Notes under the pieces: model-generated | The model's input: the letters and a program-made list of their open reading frames with translations, nothing else | The model's database searches: none | Told to the model about the DNA's origin: nothing | Shown: positions 1-9,431 of the stretch, piece after piece | Layout of the letters: every line of letters begins with the position of its first letter | Position numbering within the stretch: position 1 is the first letter of the stretch | Program-made: the position numbers and the translations under genes | From: Paraburkholderia sp. SOS3 | GTDB lineage: Bacteria; Pseudomonadota; Gammaproteobacteria; Burkholderiales; Burkholderiaceae | Direction: 5' to 3' | Length of the DNA: 64,000 nucleotides | NCBI RefSeq assembly: GCF_001922345.1 | Contig: NZ_CP018811.1 | Location: forward strand, 1,116,001-1,180,000

Positions 1-1050
1 CGTTCGCTCTTCGACGGCGCAAAGGAACTGAAGCTGCACCGGGCGCGCGCCGACGCGTTTGTCGCGCGCGATCTCGCCCCGCACGTCGAAGCCGTGCGTG
101 TGCAGCGCACGCGCGGCTATATCCTGCACGCGCTGGCCGCAAGCTGGGGGAATGTGCTGCTGTTCGGTTTCGTAGGCCTGACCCTCTTCGTGCTCGCACG
201 CGCTTTTCATGCCGATGCGCACGTAATGTCCGGCTATGCGCTCGTCTTTCTCTACCTCATCATGCCGGTCGAAGGTTTGTTGGCAGCGCTGCCTGCCATC
301 GGCAGCGCGCGGATCGCTTTCGAGCGCATCGATCAGCTCGAAGCGGCGCTGCCGCCCGAGCCCGCGAGCGTCGCGCTCGACGCCGATGCGTTCAAAAGCA
401 TCGCGCTCGAAGGCGTCGAACATCGTTACAGGCGCGAAGCCGAAGATGGATTCTTTACGCTCGGACCGATCGATCTGACATTCCGGGCGGGCGAACTCGT
501 CTATCTCGTGGGTGGCAACGGCAGCGGCAAGACCACGCTCGCGAAAGTGCTGGTCGGACTGTATCCGGCGGAGGCGGGGCGTATCGTCATCGACGCAACG
601 GCAGTGGATGACGACAACCGCGCCGCGTACCGGCAGCTTTTCTCCGCGGTCTTCAGCGACTTCCATTTGTTCGATTCGCTGCTCGGCCTGCCCGCGCACA
701 GCGAGGCGACGGCGCGCACCCTGCTCGTGGCGCTGCACCTCGAGCACAAGGTGCGCATCGAGAACGGGCGCTTCTCGACGCTCGATCTGTCACAAGGCCA
801 GCGCAAGCGTCTGGCTCTGCTGATCGCTCTTCTCGAGGATCGCCCGTTCTATCTGTTCGACGAATGGGCCGCCGATCAGGATCCCCCGTTCAAGGACGTC
901 TTCTACCGCGTGCTGCTGCCGCAACTGAAGGCGCGCGGCAAGACGGTGCTCGTCATCACGCACGACGACCGTTACTTCGATCTGGCCGACCGCATCGTCA
1001 AGCTCGACAGCGGTCAGGTGAGTTCCACGACAAAGGCAGCCTTCGCATGA
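1..1050 (+). CDS. Cyclic peptide/siderophore ABC exporter (PvdE/SyrD type), 5' end outside window
   Basis: The reading frame is open from base 1, so the gene starts upstream and only the C-terminal ~349 residues are seen. The first third holds the last membrane segments of a fused permease. The rest is an ABC ATPase with Walker A GGNGSGKTT (~residue 171 of the visible part), signature LSQGQRKR, Walker B FYLFDEWAADQDP and switch His in VITHDD. The FDEWAADQDP form is typical of the PvdE/SyrD/YojI family, which moves peptide siderophore precursors or lipopeptides into the periplasm. The next gene overlaps it by 4 bases (ATGA) and encodes siderophore import. I infer that it exports the siderophore, or its precursor, that the following genes take up. 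The NRPS genes are not in the window. Confidence 0.85.
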   Translation, partial: RSLFDGAKELKLHRARADAFVARDLAPHVEAVRVQRTRGYILHALAASWGNVLLFGFVGLTLFVLARAFHADAHVMSGYALVFLYLIMPVEGLLAALPAIGSARIAFERIDQLEAALPPEPASVALDADAFKSIALEGVEHRYRREAEDGFFTLGPIDLTFRAGELVYLVGGNGSGKTTLAKVLVGLYPAEAGRIVIDATAVDDDNRAAYRQLFSAVFSDFHLFDSLLGLPAHSEATARTLLVALHLEHKVRIENGRFSTLDLSQGQRKRLALLIALLEDRPFYLFDEWAADQDPPFKDVFYRVLLPQLKARGKTVLVITHDDRYFDLADRIVKLDSGQVSSTTKAAFA

Positions 1051-1862
1051 ACGGCAACGTCTCCCAAACGGCGCTCGCCATCGCAACGCCGCCCGCGTTT
1101 TCGCTCGAAGGCGTGTCGTGTTCGGCAGGTGGACGCGTCCTGCTGCATCCGCTGGATCTGCATATCGAACAGGGCTGCCTGACGGGCCTCGTCGGGCACA
1201 ACGGCTCCGGCAAGTCCACGCTCGTCAAGCTGCTGGCGGGACAGCTCCGTGCGGATGCGGGCGTCGTCCGATGCGCGGGGAGGCCGCTCGCCGACTGGAC
1301 CACGCGCGAATTCGCGCGTGCCGTGGCCTGGCTGCCGCAGCAAACGCCATCGACCGATGGCATGACCGTGCGCGAACTCGTCTCGCTGGGCCGCTATCCG
1401 TGGCACGGCGCACTCGGGCGCTTCACCGCCGACGACGCCACGCACGTCGAAGCGGCGCTGCACGCCGCCGATGTGCATCGCCACGCCGATCGCACCGTCG
1501 ACAGTCTGTCGGGCGGCGAGCGCCAGCGTGCGTGGATCGCGATGCTCGTCGCGCAAAACAGCCGCTGCATGTTGCTCGACGAACCAACGTCGGCGCTCGA
1601 CGTCGGCCATCAGCTGACCGTGCTCGAACTCGTCAGGACGTTGTGCGCCGAACGCGCGATGACCGCCGTCATCGTGATGCACGACATCAACATGGCGGCG
1701 CGCTTCTGCGAGCGTATCGTCGCGCTGCGCGAAGGGCGGCTGCTGATGCGCGAGGACGCGGCGAACATCGTCGATCCCGCGCGGCTCGAAGCCATCTACG
1801 GCGTGCCGATGTCCGTCACGACCGATGCCGCCACCGGCCGCCGCATGGGGTTTCCGTCATGA
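1047..1862 (+). CDS. Ferric-siderophore ABC transporter ATPase (FhuC family)
   Basis: A 271-residue cytoplasmic ATPase of the FhuC/FepC/BtuD iron-siderophore group. Visible are Walker A GHNGSGKST (~residue 50), a Q-loop near LPQQTP, signature LSGGERQR, Walker B CMLLDEPTSALD and the switch His in VIVMHDIN. The length is normal for the family. The ATG at 1047 overlaps the previous stop by 4 bases and the next gene begins in the same way, so exporter, ATPase and binding protein form one translationally coupled unit. It should power the double permease two genes downstream. Other ABC classes are unlikely given the FhuD and FhuB neighbours. Confidence 0.9.
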   Translation: MNGNVSQTALAIATPPAFSLEGVSCSAGGRVLLHPLDLHIEQGCLTGLVGHNGSGKSTLVKLLAGQLRADAGVVRCAGRPLADWTTREFARAVAWLPQQTPSTDGMTVRELVSLGRYPWHGALGRFTADDATHVEAALHAADVHRHADRTVDSLSGGERQRAWIAMLVAQNSRCMLLDEPTSALDVGHQLTVLELVRTLCAERAMTAVIVMHDINMAARFCERIVALREGRLLMREDAANIVDPARLEAIYGVPMSVTTDAATGRRMGFPS

Positions 1863-2767
1863 TCGCGCCACGCAGACGCACGCTGCTGCGAGGCGCGGCC
1901 GCGCTGTTCGCGTTCTCGCGGGCCGCGAGCGTCATAGCCAGACTCGCACCGCGACGCATCGTCGTATTGAACTGGGAGCTGACCGAAACGCTGCTCGCGC
2001 TCGGGCGTTCGCCGGTCGGTATTCCGCTGCCCGCGTGGTACAGGAACACCATCGCGGTGCCGCCGCTGCCGTCCAATGTCGCGGATATCGGCCTTCTGTA
2101 TCAGCCCAATTTCGATGCGCTGCTCGCGCTCGCGCCGGATCTGCTGATCGTCACCCCCGCGCATGCCGGGCTGCTCGAACCGTTGCGGCGCATCGCGCCG
2201 ACGCTCACGCTCGGCGCGTACATGACCGACGCGCATCCGTATGCCCGCCTGCGTGCTGAAACCTGCAGCATGGCCGCCGCTGTCGACGCCCGAGTCCAGG
2301 CCGAGGCGCTGCTCACCGCGACCGAGCGCGTACTAGGCGATGTGGCGGCGCGCATGCCGCACGGCCGGCCGGTGATCGTGGCCGATGTCGTCGACGAACG
2401 GCATCTGCGCCTGTACGGCGCAGGCAGTCTCTTTAACGACGTGCTGTCCAGAATCGGCATGTCGAACGCGGCGAATGCACGCGCGCGGTGGACGACGAAC
2501 GCGATGGGTTCCGCGGTCGTGCCACTGCCACGCCTGGTCGATGCCGCCGAAGCCGATATCGTGCTGACCCGGCCGCTTGCGCCCGACATCTGCGCGGCGC
2601 TGGCGGCGAGCCCGCTCTGGCGCGCGTTGCCGGCGGTCCGCGCGAAGCGCGTGGCGGTGTTGCCCGTCATCGCACCGTACGGCGGCCTGATTTCAATGCA
2701 ACGTTTCGCCACCGCAATGGCCGATGCACGCGCCACCATCGACAACGGCGGAGGCGGACTTGCGTAG
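1859..2767 (+). CDS. Periplasmic ferric-siderophore binding protein (FhuD family)
   Basis: A 302-residue protein beginning with a twin-arginine-like stretch (RRRTLLRG followed by a short hydrophobic segment), so export by Tat or Sec is likely. The body has the class III binding-protein pattern: RIVVLNWELTETLLALG, then a DIG..YQPNFDALLALAPDLLIV segment as in FhuD/BtuF, and a C-terminal lobe with ALPAVRAKRV. Such proteins receive ferric hydroxamate or similar siderophores in the periplasm and deliver them to FhuB. The ATG overlaps the fhuC-like stop (ATGA). Which siderophore it binds cannot be read from the sequence. Confidence 0.87.
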   Translation: MIAPRRRTLLRGAAALFAFSRAASVIARLAPRRIVVLNWELTETLLALGRSPVGIPLPAWYRNTIAVPPLPSNVADIGLLYQPNFDALLALAPDLLIVTPAHAGLLEPLRRIAPTLTLGAYMTDAHPYARLRAETCSMAAAVDARVQAEALLTATERVLGDVAARMPHGRPVIVADVVDERHLRLYGAGSLFNDVLSRIGMSNAANARARWTTNAMGSAVVPLPRLVDAAEADIVLTRPLAPDICAALAASPLWRALPAVRAKRVAVLPVIAPYGGLISMQRFATAMADARATIDNGGGGLA

Positions 2768-4787
2768 CAACCGCGTCGCGCTCGCCCGGCCATCGACACC
2801 GGCGCGTGACCGGCGGGTCGTGATGCTCGCCGGCCTGCTGGTGCCCGCCGTGTGCCTCGCCGCGCTGCATCTGCATGGCGTGCTCGATGGCGCATCGTTC
2901 TGGAAAGCGCTCGTCTCACCCGATCTCACCGACATGCGCGACGTGTTGGTGCACGAGAGCGTGCTGCCGCGCATCGCCATGACGCTGCTGTGCGGCACGG
3001 CGCTCGGGCTCGCTGGCGTGCTCGTGCAGCAGGTGCTGCGCAATCCGCTTGCCGAACCGATGACGCTAGGCATATTTCCCGGCGCGTATCTCGCGCTCGC
3101 CGTCGTCAGCGTCTGGCTGCCGGGCTGGCTCATTGCGGGCCGCGAAACCATCGCGCTCGCGGGCGGCGCACTGGCGATGGCAATCGTGCTCGGCCTCGCG
3201 TGGCTGCAACGCATGTCCTCGCTTGCCGTGATTCTCGCAGGCATGGTGGTCAACCTGTACTGCGGCGCGATCAGCCTCGCGATCGGCGTCATGCATTTCG
3301 ATCTGCTGCAGAGCCTGCAGATCTGGGGCGGCGGGGCGCTCGATCAGACCGGCTGGCATCCTGCCGCGCGTGTCGCCGCGAGCGTGGCCGGTGCTGCGCT
3401 CGCGGTGGCGGTGCTGCAGCGCCCGCTGCAACTGTTCGATGCGGGCGACGCCGCCGCGCGCAATCTCGGCGTCGCGGTCGGCAGAATGCGCGGCGCGGCG
3501 CTGCTCGTGGCGGTCGTGCTCACGGCAAGCGTGGTGGCGCAGGTCGGGGTGATCGGCTTTATCGGACTGGCCGCACCGCTGCTGACGCGGCTCGCGGGCG
3601 CTCGCCGCTTGCGCGAACGGCTCGTATGGGCGCCGCCGATAGGCGCGGCGCTGCTCTTTCTGACGGACGAACTCGTGCGCGTCGCGACGGCGGGCGATTT
3701 CTCGGCCCATCTGATTCCCACCGGCACGGTCACGTCGATGATCGGCGTGCCGCTGCTCGTCGCGCTGCTGCCGCGTCTGCGCACCACGCCGGACATGCAC
3801 GCAGCGCACGACCGCGGCAGCGCACGCCATGGCGTGGATGCGATGCCGCTCGCGTGGGCGGCGCTCCTCGTGATCGCGTGTGCGCTGTCGTTCGTCGTCA
3901 CGCGCGGACCGGACGGCTGGCGGCTCGCGCGCCTGACCGACATCGACGCGCTGCTGTTCTGGCGCGTGCCGCATGTGCTGGCCGCGCTCGCGGCGGGCGC
4001 TCTGCTCGGCGCGGCGGGCACGCTGTTGCAGCGCATGACTGCCAATCCGATGGCAAGCCCCGATCTGCTCGGCGTCGGTTCGGGCGGCATGTTCGGCGTC
4101 GTCGCGGTTTTGCTGATCGCGGGCAGCTTCAGACCAGCCGCGCTGTTCGCGGGATGCGTGGCCGGCGCGTGCGTCACGCTCGGTCTGCTCCTCTGGCTCG
4201 GGAGGCGCGCGCACTTCGCGCCAGAGCGGCTGCTGCTGGTCGGATTGTCGATCAGCGCGCTGTTTCAGGCCGTCGTCGGCGCGGTGATGGCGAGCGGCGA
4301 TCCGCGCGCGGGCGTGCTGCTCAATCTGCTCGTCGGTTCGACCTACTACATCGAGCCGGCGATGGCGTTCGTCATGGCCGCGCTCGCACTACTGTCGCTC
4401 GCCGTGGCACCCCTGTTCGCGCGATGGCTTGCGGCGCTCGGCGTCGATCCGCAGGTGGCGGCGAGCATCGGCGTGCCGGTTGCGCGCGCGCGCTTTGGCC
4501 TGTTGTTGCTCGCGGCGTTGTCAACGGCAGCAGCGACGGTCGTGGTCGGGCCGCTGTCCTTCGTCGGGCTGATCGCGCCGCATATCGCGCGGCTGTCGGG
4601 TGGCCGGCGTCCACTGCCGCAGCTCTATCTCGCGGCGATGCTCGGCGCGCTGCTGATGGTCGTCGCGGACTGGTTGGGCCGGCAGCTTCCGTATCCGGAG
4701 CAGCTTCCGGCAGGCCTCGTCGCGACGCTGCTCGGCGGTCCATGGCTCGTCACGCTGATGTTGCTGCGTGGCGCGCGGCGAACATGA
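2724..4787 (+). CDS. Ferric-siderophore permease, fused double FecCD domain (FhuB type)
   Basis: A 687-residue inner-membrane protein made of two FecCD permease halves (about residues 30-350 and 370-680). Each half carries the family pattern GxxLxxxGxxLQ..NPLA (LAGVLVQQVLRNPLAEP and GAAGTLLQRMTANPMASP) and the GxIxFIGLxxPH loop (VIGFIGLAAPLLTR and PLSFVGLIAPHIAR). The double length is typical of FhuB, where one chain supplies both halves of the channel. The ATG at 2724 overlaps the previous gene by 44 bases. A TTG at 2760 with GGAGG five bases upstream is a credible alternative start. It completes the importer with the two preceding genes. Confidence 0.9.
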   Translation: MHAPPSTTAEADLRSNRVALARPSTPARDRRVVMLAGLLVPAVCLAALHLHGVLDGASFWKALVSPDLTDMRDVLVHESVLPRIAMTLLCGTALGLAGVLVQQVLRNPLAEPMTLGIFPGAYLALAVVSVWLPGWLIAGRETIALAGGALAMAIVLGLAWLQRMSSLAVILAGMVVNLYCGAISLAIGVMHFDLLQSLQIWGGGALDQTGWHPAARVAASVAGAALAVAVLQRPLQLFDAGDAAARNLGVAVGRMRGAALLVAVVLTASVVAQVGVIGFIGLAAPLLTRLAGARRLRERLVWAPPIGAALLFLTDELVRVATAGDFSAHLIPTGTVTSMIGVPLLVALLPRLRTTPDMHAAHDRGSARHGVDAMPLAWAALLVIACALSFVVTRGPDGWRLARLTDIDALLFWRVPHVLAALAAGALLGAAGTLLQRMTANPMASPDLLGVGSGGMFGVVAVLLIAGSFRPAALFAGCVAGACVTLGLLLWLGRRAHFAPERLLLVGLSISALFQAVVGAVMASGDPRAGVLLNLLVGSTYYIEPAMAFVMAALALLSLAVAPLFARWLAALGVDPQVAASIGVPVARARFGLLLLAALSTAAATVVVGPLSFVGLIAPHIARLSGGRRPLPQLYLAAMLGALLMVVADWLGRQLPYPEQLPAGLVATLLGGPWLVTLMLLRGARRT

Positions 4788-4907
4788 ACGTCGCATCGAA
4801 ACGAACAAAAACGGGGCCGTCCGTGCCTCGAAACATAAAGCGAAAGTCCCCCATCCGATTCGAGCCCGCATGCGCGGGATAGCACCGTTTGTCTACTCAA
4901 CGATGGG

Positions 4908-7112
4908 ATGAAAAACATGAGAAAAACGAAAGACCTGCACGGCGCGGCGCCTGCGCCGCTAACGGGATGGCACGCGCGCATGACGCCACTGGGGCTCGCG
5001 CTCCTGACGGTGTTCGGCGCGATGTCGCCGCCGTCGCGCGCGCAGTCTGCCGACCCCGCAGGCGGCGAAGTCACGCTGCCTGCCGTCACGGTGACCAGCA
5101 GCTACGGCGCCGATGCAACGACCGAAGGCACCGGCTCGTACGCCGCGAAAAACGCGACCATCGCGGGCAAGAGCGCGCAGTCGATCAAGGAGACGCCGTA
5201 CTCGGTGTCCGTCGTCACCCGCCAGCAAATGGACGACCGTAGCGACACGACCATCGAGGAAGCCTTGCGTTACGTGGTCGGCGTCAGCTCGATCAGCTAC
5301 GGGGACGGCACGGCCTACTTCCGCGCTCGCGGCTCGCAGCTCGGCATCGAGTTCGATGGCACGCCGATCGTCAGCGGTCTGCAATATCTGACGCAATTCG
5401 ACCTCGCGATGTATGACCGCGTAGAAGTATTGCGCGGGCCGGCCGGCGTGATCGATGGCGCGGGCGAGCCGGGCGGCGTGGTCAATCTCGTGCGTAAGCG
5501 GCCACAGAATCAGTTCCATTTGACGACGGAAACTCAGGTCGATTCCTTCGGCAGCTTGCGCCAGATGATCGACGTCACCGGACCGCTCAATAAGGATGGC
5601 AGCCTGCGTGGGCGCGCGGTGATCGTCGGCGACGCGGGGCACGAATCCATCGATCGGGCGCGTAGCAAGGAATTCATGGTCTATGGCGCAGTCGACTACG
5701 ACTTCACGCCGCGCACGACGCTTTCGCTCTCGGGCGGCTATGAAGTCCTGCCGATGTACGGCTTCGACTACGGCGCGAGCGGCGTTGTCAACGCGGACCG
5801 GACCGCGCTCGTCGGCCGCGTGCCGAGTTCGTACGCGCAGAACTTCAGCCCGAGCTGGAACAGTTCGTACACGTCGATTCAGGAAGCGAACGCGAACCTC
5901 GTGCATCGCTTCGAGAGCGGGTGGAAGTCGTCGACCACGCTGTTTTATCGACACATGCTGACGCGGGCCTATTACGCGTACTCGGGACCCGGCGCGACCG
6001 CCGATGGCCTTAGCCGTTACGGCGATCAGAACCAGCGCAATACCTACGACTGGTTCGGCGCGGACAGCAACGTGTCCGGTCCGATCCAGCTTTTCGGGCA
6101 GACGCATACGCTGACGGTTGGCGCGAACTATTCGGTGATGTCGTCGACGGCGCTTTCCGGCTTCCAGTCCGTCGCTGGCCCGTTCGCCGGTGGCACCTTC
6201 AGCCTGTTCGATCCGAACGCCGTGCCGCAGGTCGATACGCCGTTCAGCTTCGGCACTAACGAGCGCACTGTCCAGTACGGCATCTACGCTCAGGCTCGCA
6301 TCAAGCTCGCGAATCCGCTGACCCTCGTGCTCGGCGGGCGTGAAGCGTTCGTGCAGGATCGCACGCAATCGACGCTACCCGAGGTCTCGGACTGGGCGAC
6401 GAACTCGCAGATCGACCATCGCTTTCTACCGTCGGCGGGACTCGTCTGGGATATCGTGCCGGCCGTCACGGCGTACGCGAACTACGCACGCTTCCTCGAT
6501 GCGCAGACAGAAACGACGTTTTCCGGCGCAGGCATTCCACCGCGCTCGGGCGAGCAGTACGAGGTCGGCGTGAAGAGCAGCATTCTCGGTGGACGGTTGA
6601 ATACGAACCTGGCGTTGTTCCGCATCAACGACAACAATCGCGCGGTGGACGACCCCGATCACCAGTATTACTACATTGCGGCTGGCAAGGCGCGCAGTCA
6701 GGGCGTCGAACTCGAAGTCGCCGGACAGCCGTTGCCGGATTTGAACGTCTACGCGGGCTATACGTATCTGAACGAGCACTTCGAGGACGATACGCCCGGG
6801 CTCACCGATGGCACGGACCCGAAACATCTGTTCAAGCTGTGGACTCGATATCAGTTTTCGCAGGGCGCGATGCGCGGCGTGTCGATTGGCGGCGGCATGC
6901 TCGCGCAGACCCGCATATCGCGCGGCGTCGAACAGGGTGCGTATGCCATCTTCAATGCGCAGGTCGGTTATCGCTTCAACAAGCACCTGGAAGCGACGCT
7001 GCAGTTGAATAACATCTTCAACCGGGGCTACTACATTCGTCCACCCGGCCAGTTTTATAGCGTGTTCGGCGATCGACGTAACGTGATGTTGACCGTGCGA
7101 ACGGACTTCTGA
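4908..7112 (+). CDS. TonB-dependent siderophore receptor
   Basis: A 734-residue outer-membrane receptor. A signal peptide spans about residues 1-45 (ending SRAQS). Next comes a TonB-box-like stretch (EVTLPAVTVTSS), a plug with the siderophore-receptor motif ETPYSVSVVTRQQM and the conserved RVEVLRGPAGV/GEPGGVVNLVRKRP, then a 22-strand type barrel ending in NVMLTVRTDF with the C-terminal Phe needed for outer-membrane insertion. It lies 120 bases after fhuB in the same direction and is presumably the receptor for the same ferric siderophore. No Fur box was identified with confidence in the gap. The ligand is unknown. Confidence 0.92.
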   Translation: MKNMRKTKDLHGAAPAPLTGWHARMTPLGLALLTVFGAMSPPSRAQSADPAGGEVTLPAVTVTSSYGADATTEGTGSYAAKNATIAGKSAQSIKETPYSVSVVTRQQMDDRSDTTIEEALRYVVGVSSISYGDGTAYFRARGSQLGIEFDGTPIVSGLQYLTQFDLAMYDRVEVLRGPAGVIDGAGEPGGVVNLVRKRPQNQFHLTTETQVDSFGSLRQMIDVTGPLNKDGSLRGRAVIVGDAGHESIDRARSKEFMVYGAVDYDFTPRTTLSLSGGYEVLPMYGFDYGASGVVNADRTALVGRVPSSYAQNFSPSWNSSYTSIQEANANLVHRFESGWKSSTTLFYRHMLTRAYYAYSGPGATADGLSRYGDQNQRNTYDWFGADSNVSGPIQLFGQTHTLTVGANYSVMSSTALSGFQSVAGPFAGGTFSLFDPNAVPQVDTPFSFGTNERTVQYGIYAQARIKLANPLTLVLGGREAFVQDRTQSTLPEVSDWATNSQIDHRFLPSAGLVWDIVPAVTAYANYARFLDAQTETTFSGAGIPPRSGEQYEVGVKSSILGGRLNTNLALFRINDNNRAVDDPDHQYYYIAAGKARSQGVELEVAGQPLPDLNVYAGYTYLNEHFEDDTPGLTDGTDPKHLFKLWTRYQFSQGAMRGVSIGGGMLAQTRISRGVEQGAYAIFNAQVGYRFNKHLEATLQLNNIFNRGYYIRPPGQFYSVFGDRRNVMLTVRTDF

Positions 7113-7280
7113 ATGCGTAGTGACGATGAGCCGGCGACGCCTGCGAACTCCGATTGATAACCACAGAACATCAATCGTTCCAAAAATTGCACTTATCGTT
7201 TTACCGGCGCCGGGCGAATATCGCCAAAACCACAATCGGCCGGACCACCGCGCCTTTTCGAGTTTTCAGGAGACACCTCG

Positions 7281-8576
7281 ATGCACCCCTCGTCTAACCT
7301 TTCGACCGGACGTTCAAAGGCCGCTGCGGTGTTCCGCGTAACGGCCGGGAATTTCCTGGAGCAGTTCGACTTCTTCCTGTTCGGCTTTTACGCCACGCAG
7401 ATCGCCAACGTCTTCTTTCCTGCCCAGAGCGAGTTCGCATCGTTGATGATGACCTTCGCCGTCTTTGGCGCGGGCTTCCTGATGCGGCCACTGGGTGCGA
7501 TCGTGCTCGGCGCCTACATCGACGACGTCGGCCGCCGCAAGGGTCTCATCGTCACGCTGTCGATCATGGCGAGCGGCACCATTCTGATCGCATTCGTACC
7601 GGGCTACGCGACGATCGGCCTTCTGGCGCCGGCGCTCGTGCTGCTCGGACGGCTGCTGCAGGGCTTCTCGGCGGGTGCGGAACTGGGCGGCGTGTCGGTC
7701 TACCTCGCCGAGATGGCCACGGCCGGCCGCAAGGGCTTCTTCACGAGCTGGCAGTCCGCGAGCCAGCAGGTGGCGATCGTCGTCGCCGCAGGCCTCGGCT
7801 TCGCGCTCAACCAGTGGCTCAGCGCATCCGCTATCGCCGCATGGGGCTGGCGCGTGCCGTTCTTCGTCGGCTGCATGATCGTGCCGTTCATCTTCATGCT
7901 GCGCCGCAATCTGGAGGAAACGCAGGAGTTCAAGGCGCGCCGGCATCGTCCGACCATGAAGGAAGTATTCGGCACGCTGGTCCAGAACTGGTCCGTCGTC
8001 GTCGCAGGCATGATGCTGGTGGCGATGACCACCACGAGCTTCTATCTCATCACGGTCTACGCGCCGACCTTCGGCAAGACGGTGCTGCACCTGAGCACCG
8101 CCGACAGTCTGCTCGTGACGCTGTGCGTCGGCGTGTCGAACTTCGTGTGGCTGCCGATCGGCGGGGCGCTCTCCGACAGGATCGGCCGCCGCCCGTTGCT
8201 CGTCGGCATGACGGTGCTCGCCATCGCGACCGCCTATCCGGCACTCTCGCTGCTCGCTCACGCGCCGAGCTTCGTCAACACGCTGCTCGTCCTGCTCTGG
8301 CTCTCGTTCATGTACGGCATCTATAACGGCGCGATGGTCGTCGCGCTCACGGAAGTGATGCCGGTGCAGGTGCGCGTCGCTGGTTTCTCGCTCGCCTACA
8401 GCCTCGCGACGGCCGTGTTCGGAGGCTTCACGCCCGCGATCTCGACGGCACTCATTCATATGACCGGCGACAAGGCCGCTCCCGGCTACTGGATGAGCTT
8501 CGCCGCAGCGTGCGCGCTTCTTGCGACGTTCGCGCTCTATCGCCGTCGCGCGGTGACGCTGACCCCGGCGCACTGA
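7281..8576 (+). CDS. MFS metabolite:H+ symporter, citrate/tricarballylate type
   Basis: A 431-residue, 12-helix major facilitator of the metabolite:H+ symporter group (CitA/TcuC-like). Diagnostic features are the N-terminal [16 protein letters not shown] segment, loop 2-3 motif [23 protein letters not shown] in helix 4, and the second-half motif [10 protein letters not shown]. These carriers bring in citrate, tricarballylate or related tricarboxylates with protons. A solute-binding protein follows and a DctA gene lies beyond, so the group appears devoted to organic acids. A good ribosome site (CAGGAGAC) precedes the ATG. The exact substrate is inferred from family only. Confidence 0.85.
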   Translation: MHPSSNLSTGRSKAAAVFRVTAGNFLEQFDFFLFGFYATQIANVFFPAQSEFASLMMTFAVFGAGFLMRPLGAIVLGAYIDDVGRRKGLIVTLSIMASGTILIAFVPGYATIGLLAPALVLLGRLLQGFSAGAELGGVSVYLAEMATAGRKGFFTSWQSASQQVAIVVAAGLGFALNQWLSASAIAAWGWRVPFFVGCMIVPFIFMLRRNLEETQEFKARRHRPTMKEVFGTLVQNWSVVVAGMMLVAMTTTSFYLITVYAPTFGKTVLHLSTADSLLVTLCVGVSNFVWLPIGGALSDRIGRRPLLVGMTVLAIATAYPALSLLAHAPSFVNTLLVLLWLSFMYGIYNGAMVVALTEVMPVQVRVAGFSLAYSLATAVFGGFTPAISTALIHMTGDKAAPGYWMSFAAACALLATFALYRRRAVTLTPAH

Positions 8577-8626
8577 TGCGCTGGCTGCGCACCCCATTGC
8601 GATCCTGCACGACCACAATCACGACC

Positions 8627-9409
8627 ATGAAAAAGCTGCTTCTGAAACTTTGCGCGGCGGCGCTCGTCGCAAGCTCGGCCGCTGCGGCGAACGTGCAGGC
8701 CGCCGACCTGCATGTCATGAGTTCGGGAGGCTTCACCGCAGCGTACAAGGTGCTCGGGCCGAGATTCTCGTCCCGGACGGGCGACACGCTCGACACCGCG
8801 CTCGGGCCGTCGATGGGCAAGTCGCCCGAAGCGATCCCCAACCGGCTCGCGCGCGGCGAGCCCGCGGACGTCGTCATCATGGTCGGCTATGCACTCGACG
8901 AGCTGATCAAACAAGGCAAGGTCATCCCCGGATCGCGGGTCGAACTGGCCGATTCGCGCATCGGCATGGTCGTGCGCGAAGGTGCGCCGAAGCCCGACAT
9001 CAGCTCGGCGGAAAGTCTCAGGCAGACGCTGCTGCATGCGAAGTCGATTGCCTACTCGGACAGCGCGAGCGGCGTCTATATCGAGCGAGAGTTGTTCAGG
9101 AAGCTCGGCATCGAGGATCAGGTCAGGGCGAAGGCGAAGATGATCCCGCGGATTCCCGTGGCCTCGGTGGTGGCGAACGGTAACTACGAAGTCGGCTTTC
9201 AGCAGGTGAGCGAATTGCTGCCTGTGCAGGGTGTCACATTCGCCGGCAGGATTCCCGAGTCTTTGCAGTCCGTCACGCGTTTCGCGGCCGGCATCCCCGT
9301 CGGTGCGCAGCATCCGAACGAGGCGAAGGCGCTCCTCGACTATCTCGCATCGCCCGCTGTGCAAGCAGAAGTGAAATCGACCGGGCTCGATTCCGTCTCC
9401 GCGCATTGA
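8627..9409 (+). CDS. Periplasmic substrate-binding protein, ModA-like
   Basis: A 260-residue secreted protein: a signal peptide (MKKLLLKLCAAALVASS..., cleavage near VQAAD), then a type II binding-protein fold with the molybdate-binding-protein-like pattern LHVMSSGGFTAAYKVL, PADVVIMV, IAYSDSASGVYIERELF and a C-terminal AKALLDYLASPAVQ. The ATG at 8627 is chosen because it opens the signal peptide and lies 50 bases after the MFS stop. No ABC permease or ATPase is nearby, so the binding protein is an orphan. Its place between two organic-acid carriers suggests a role in sensing or scavenging the same class of compound, not molybdate. That role is inference. Confidence 0.78.
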   Translation: MKKLLLKLCAAALVASSAAAANVQAADLHVMSSGGFTAAYKVLGPRFSSRTGDTLDTALGPSMGKSPEAIPNRLARGEPADVVIMVGYALDELIKQGKVIPGSRVELADSRIGMVVREGAPKPDISSAESLRQTLLHAKSIAYSDSASGVYIERELFRKLGIEDQVRAKAKMIPRIPVASVVANGNYEVGFQQVSELLPVQGVTFAGRIPESLQSVTRFAAGIPVGAQHPNEAKALLDYLASPAVQAEVKSTGLDSVSAH

Positions 9410-9431
9410 GAGAACGGCGGGAAGGCCTGCC

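Noticed and set aside
2852..4882. 676-codon frame in the same strand as fhuB
   Set aside because: Arg/Ala-rich shadow; the FecCD permease frame has clear helices and motifs.
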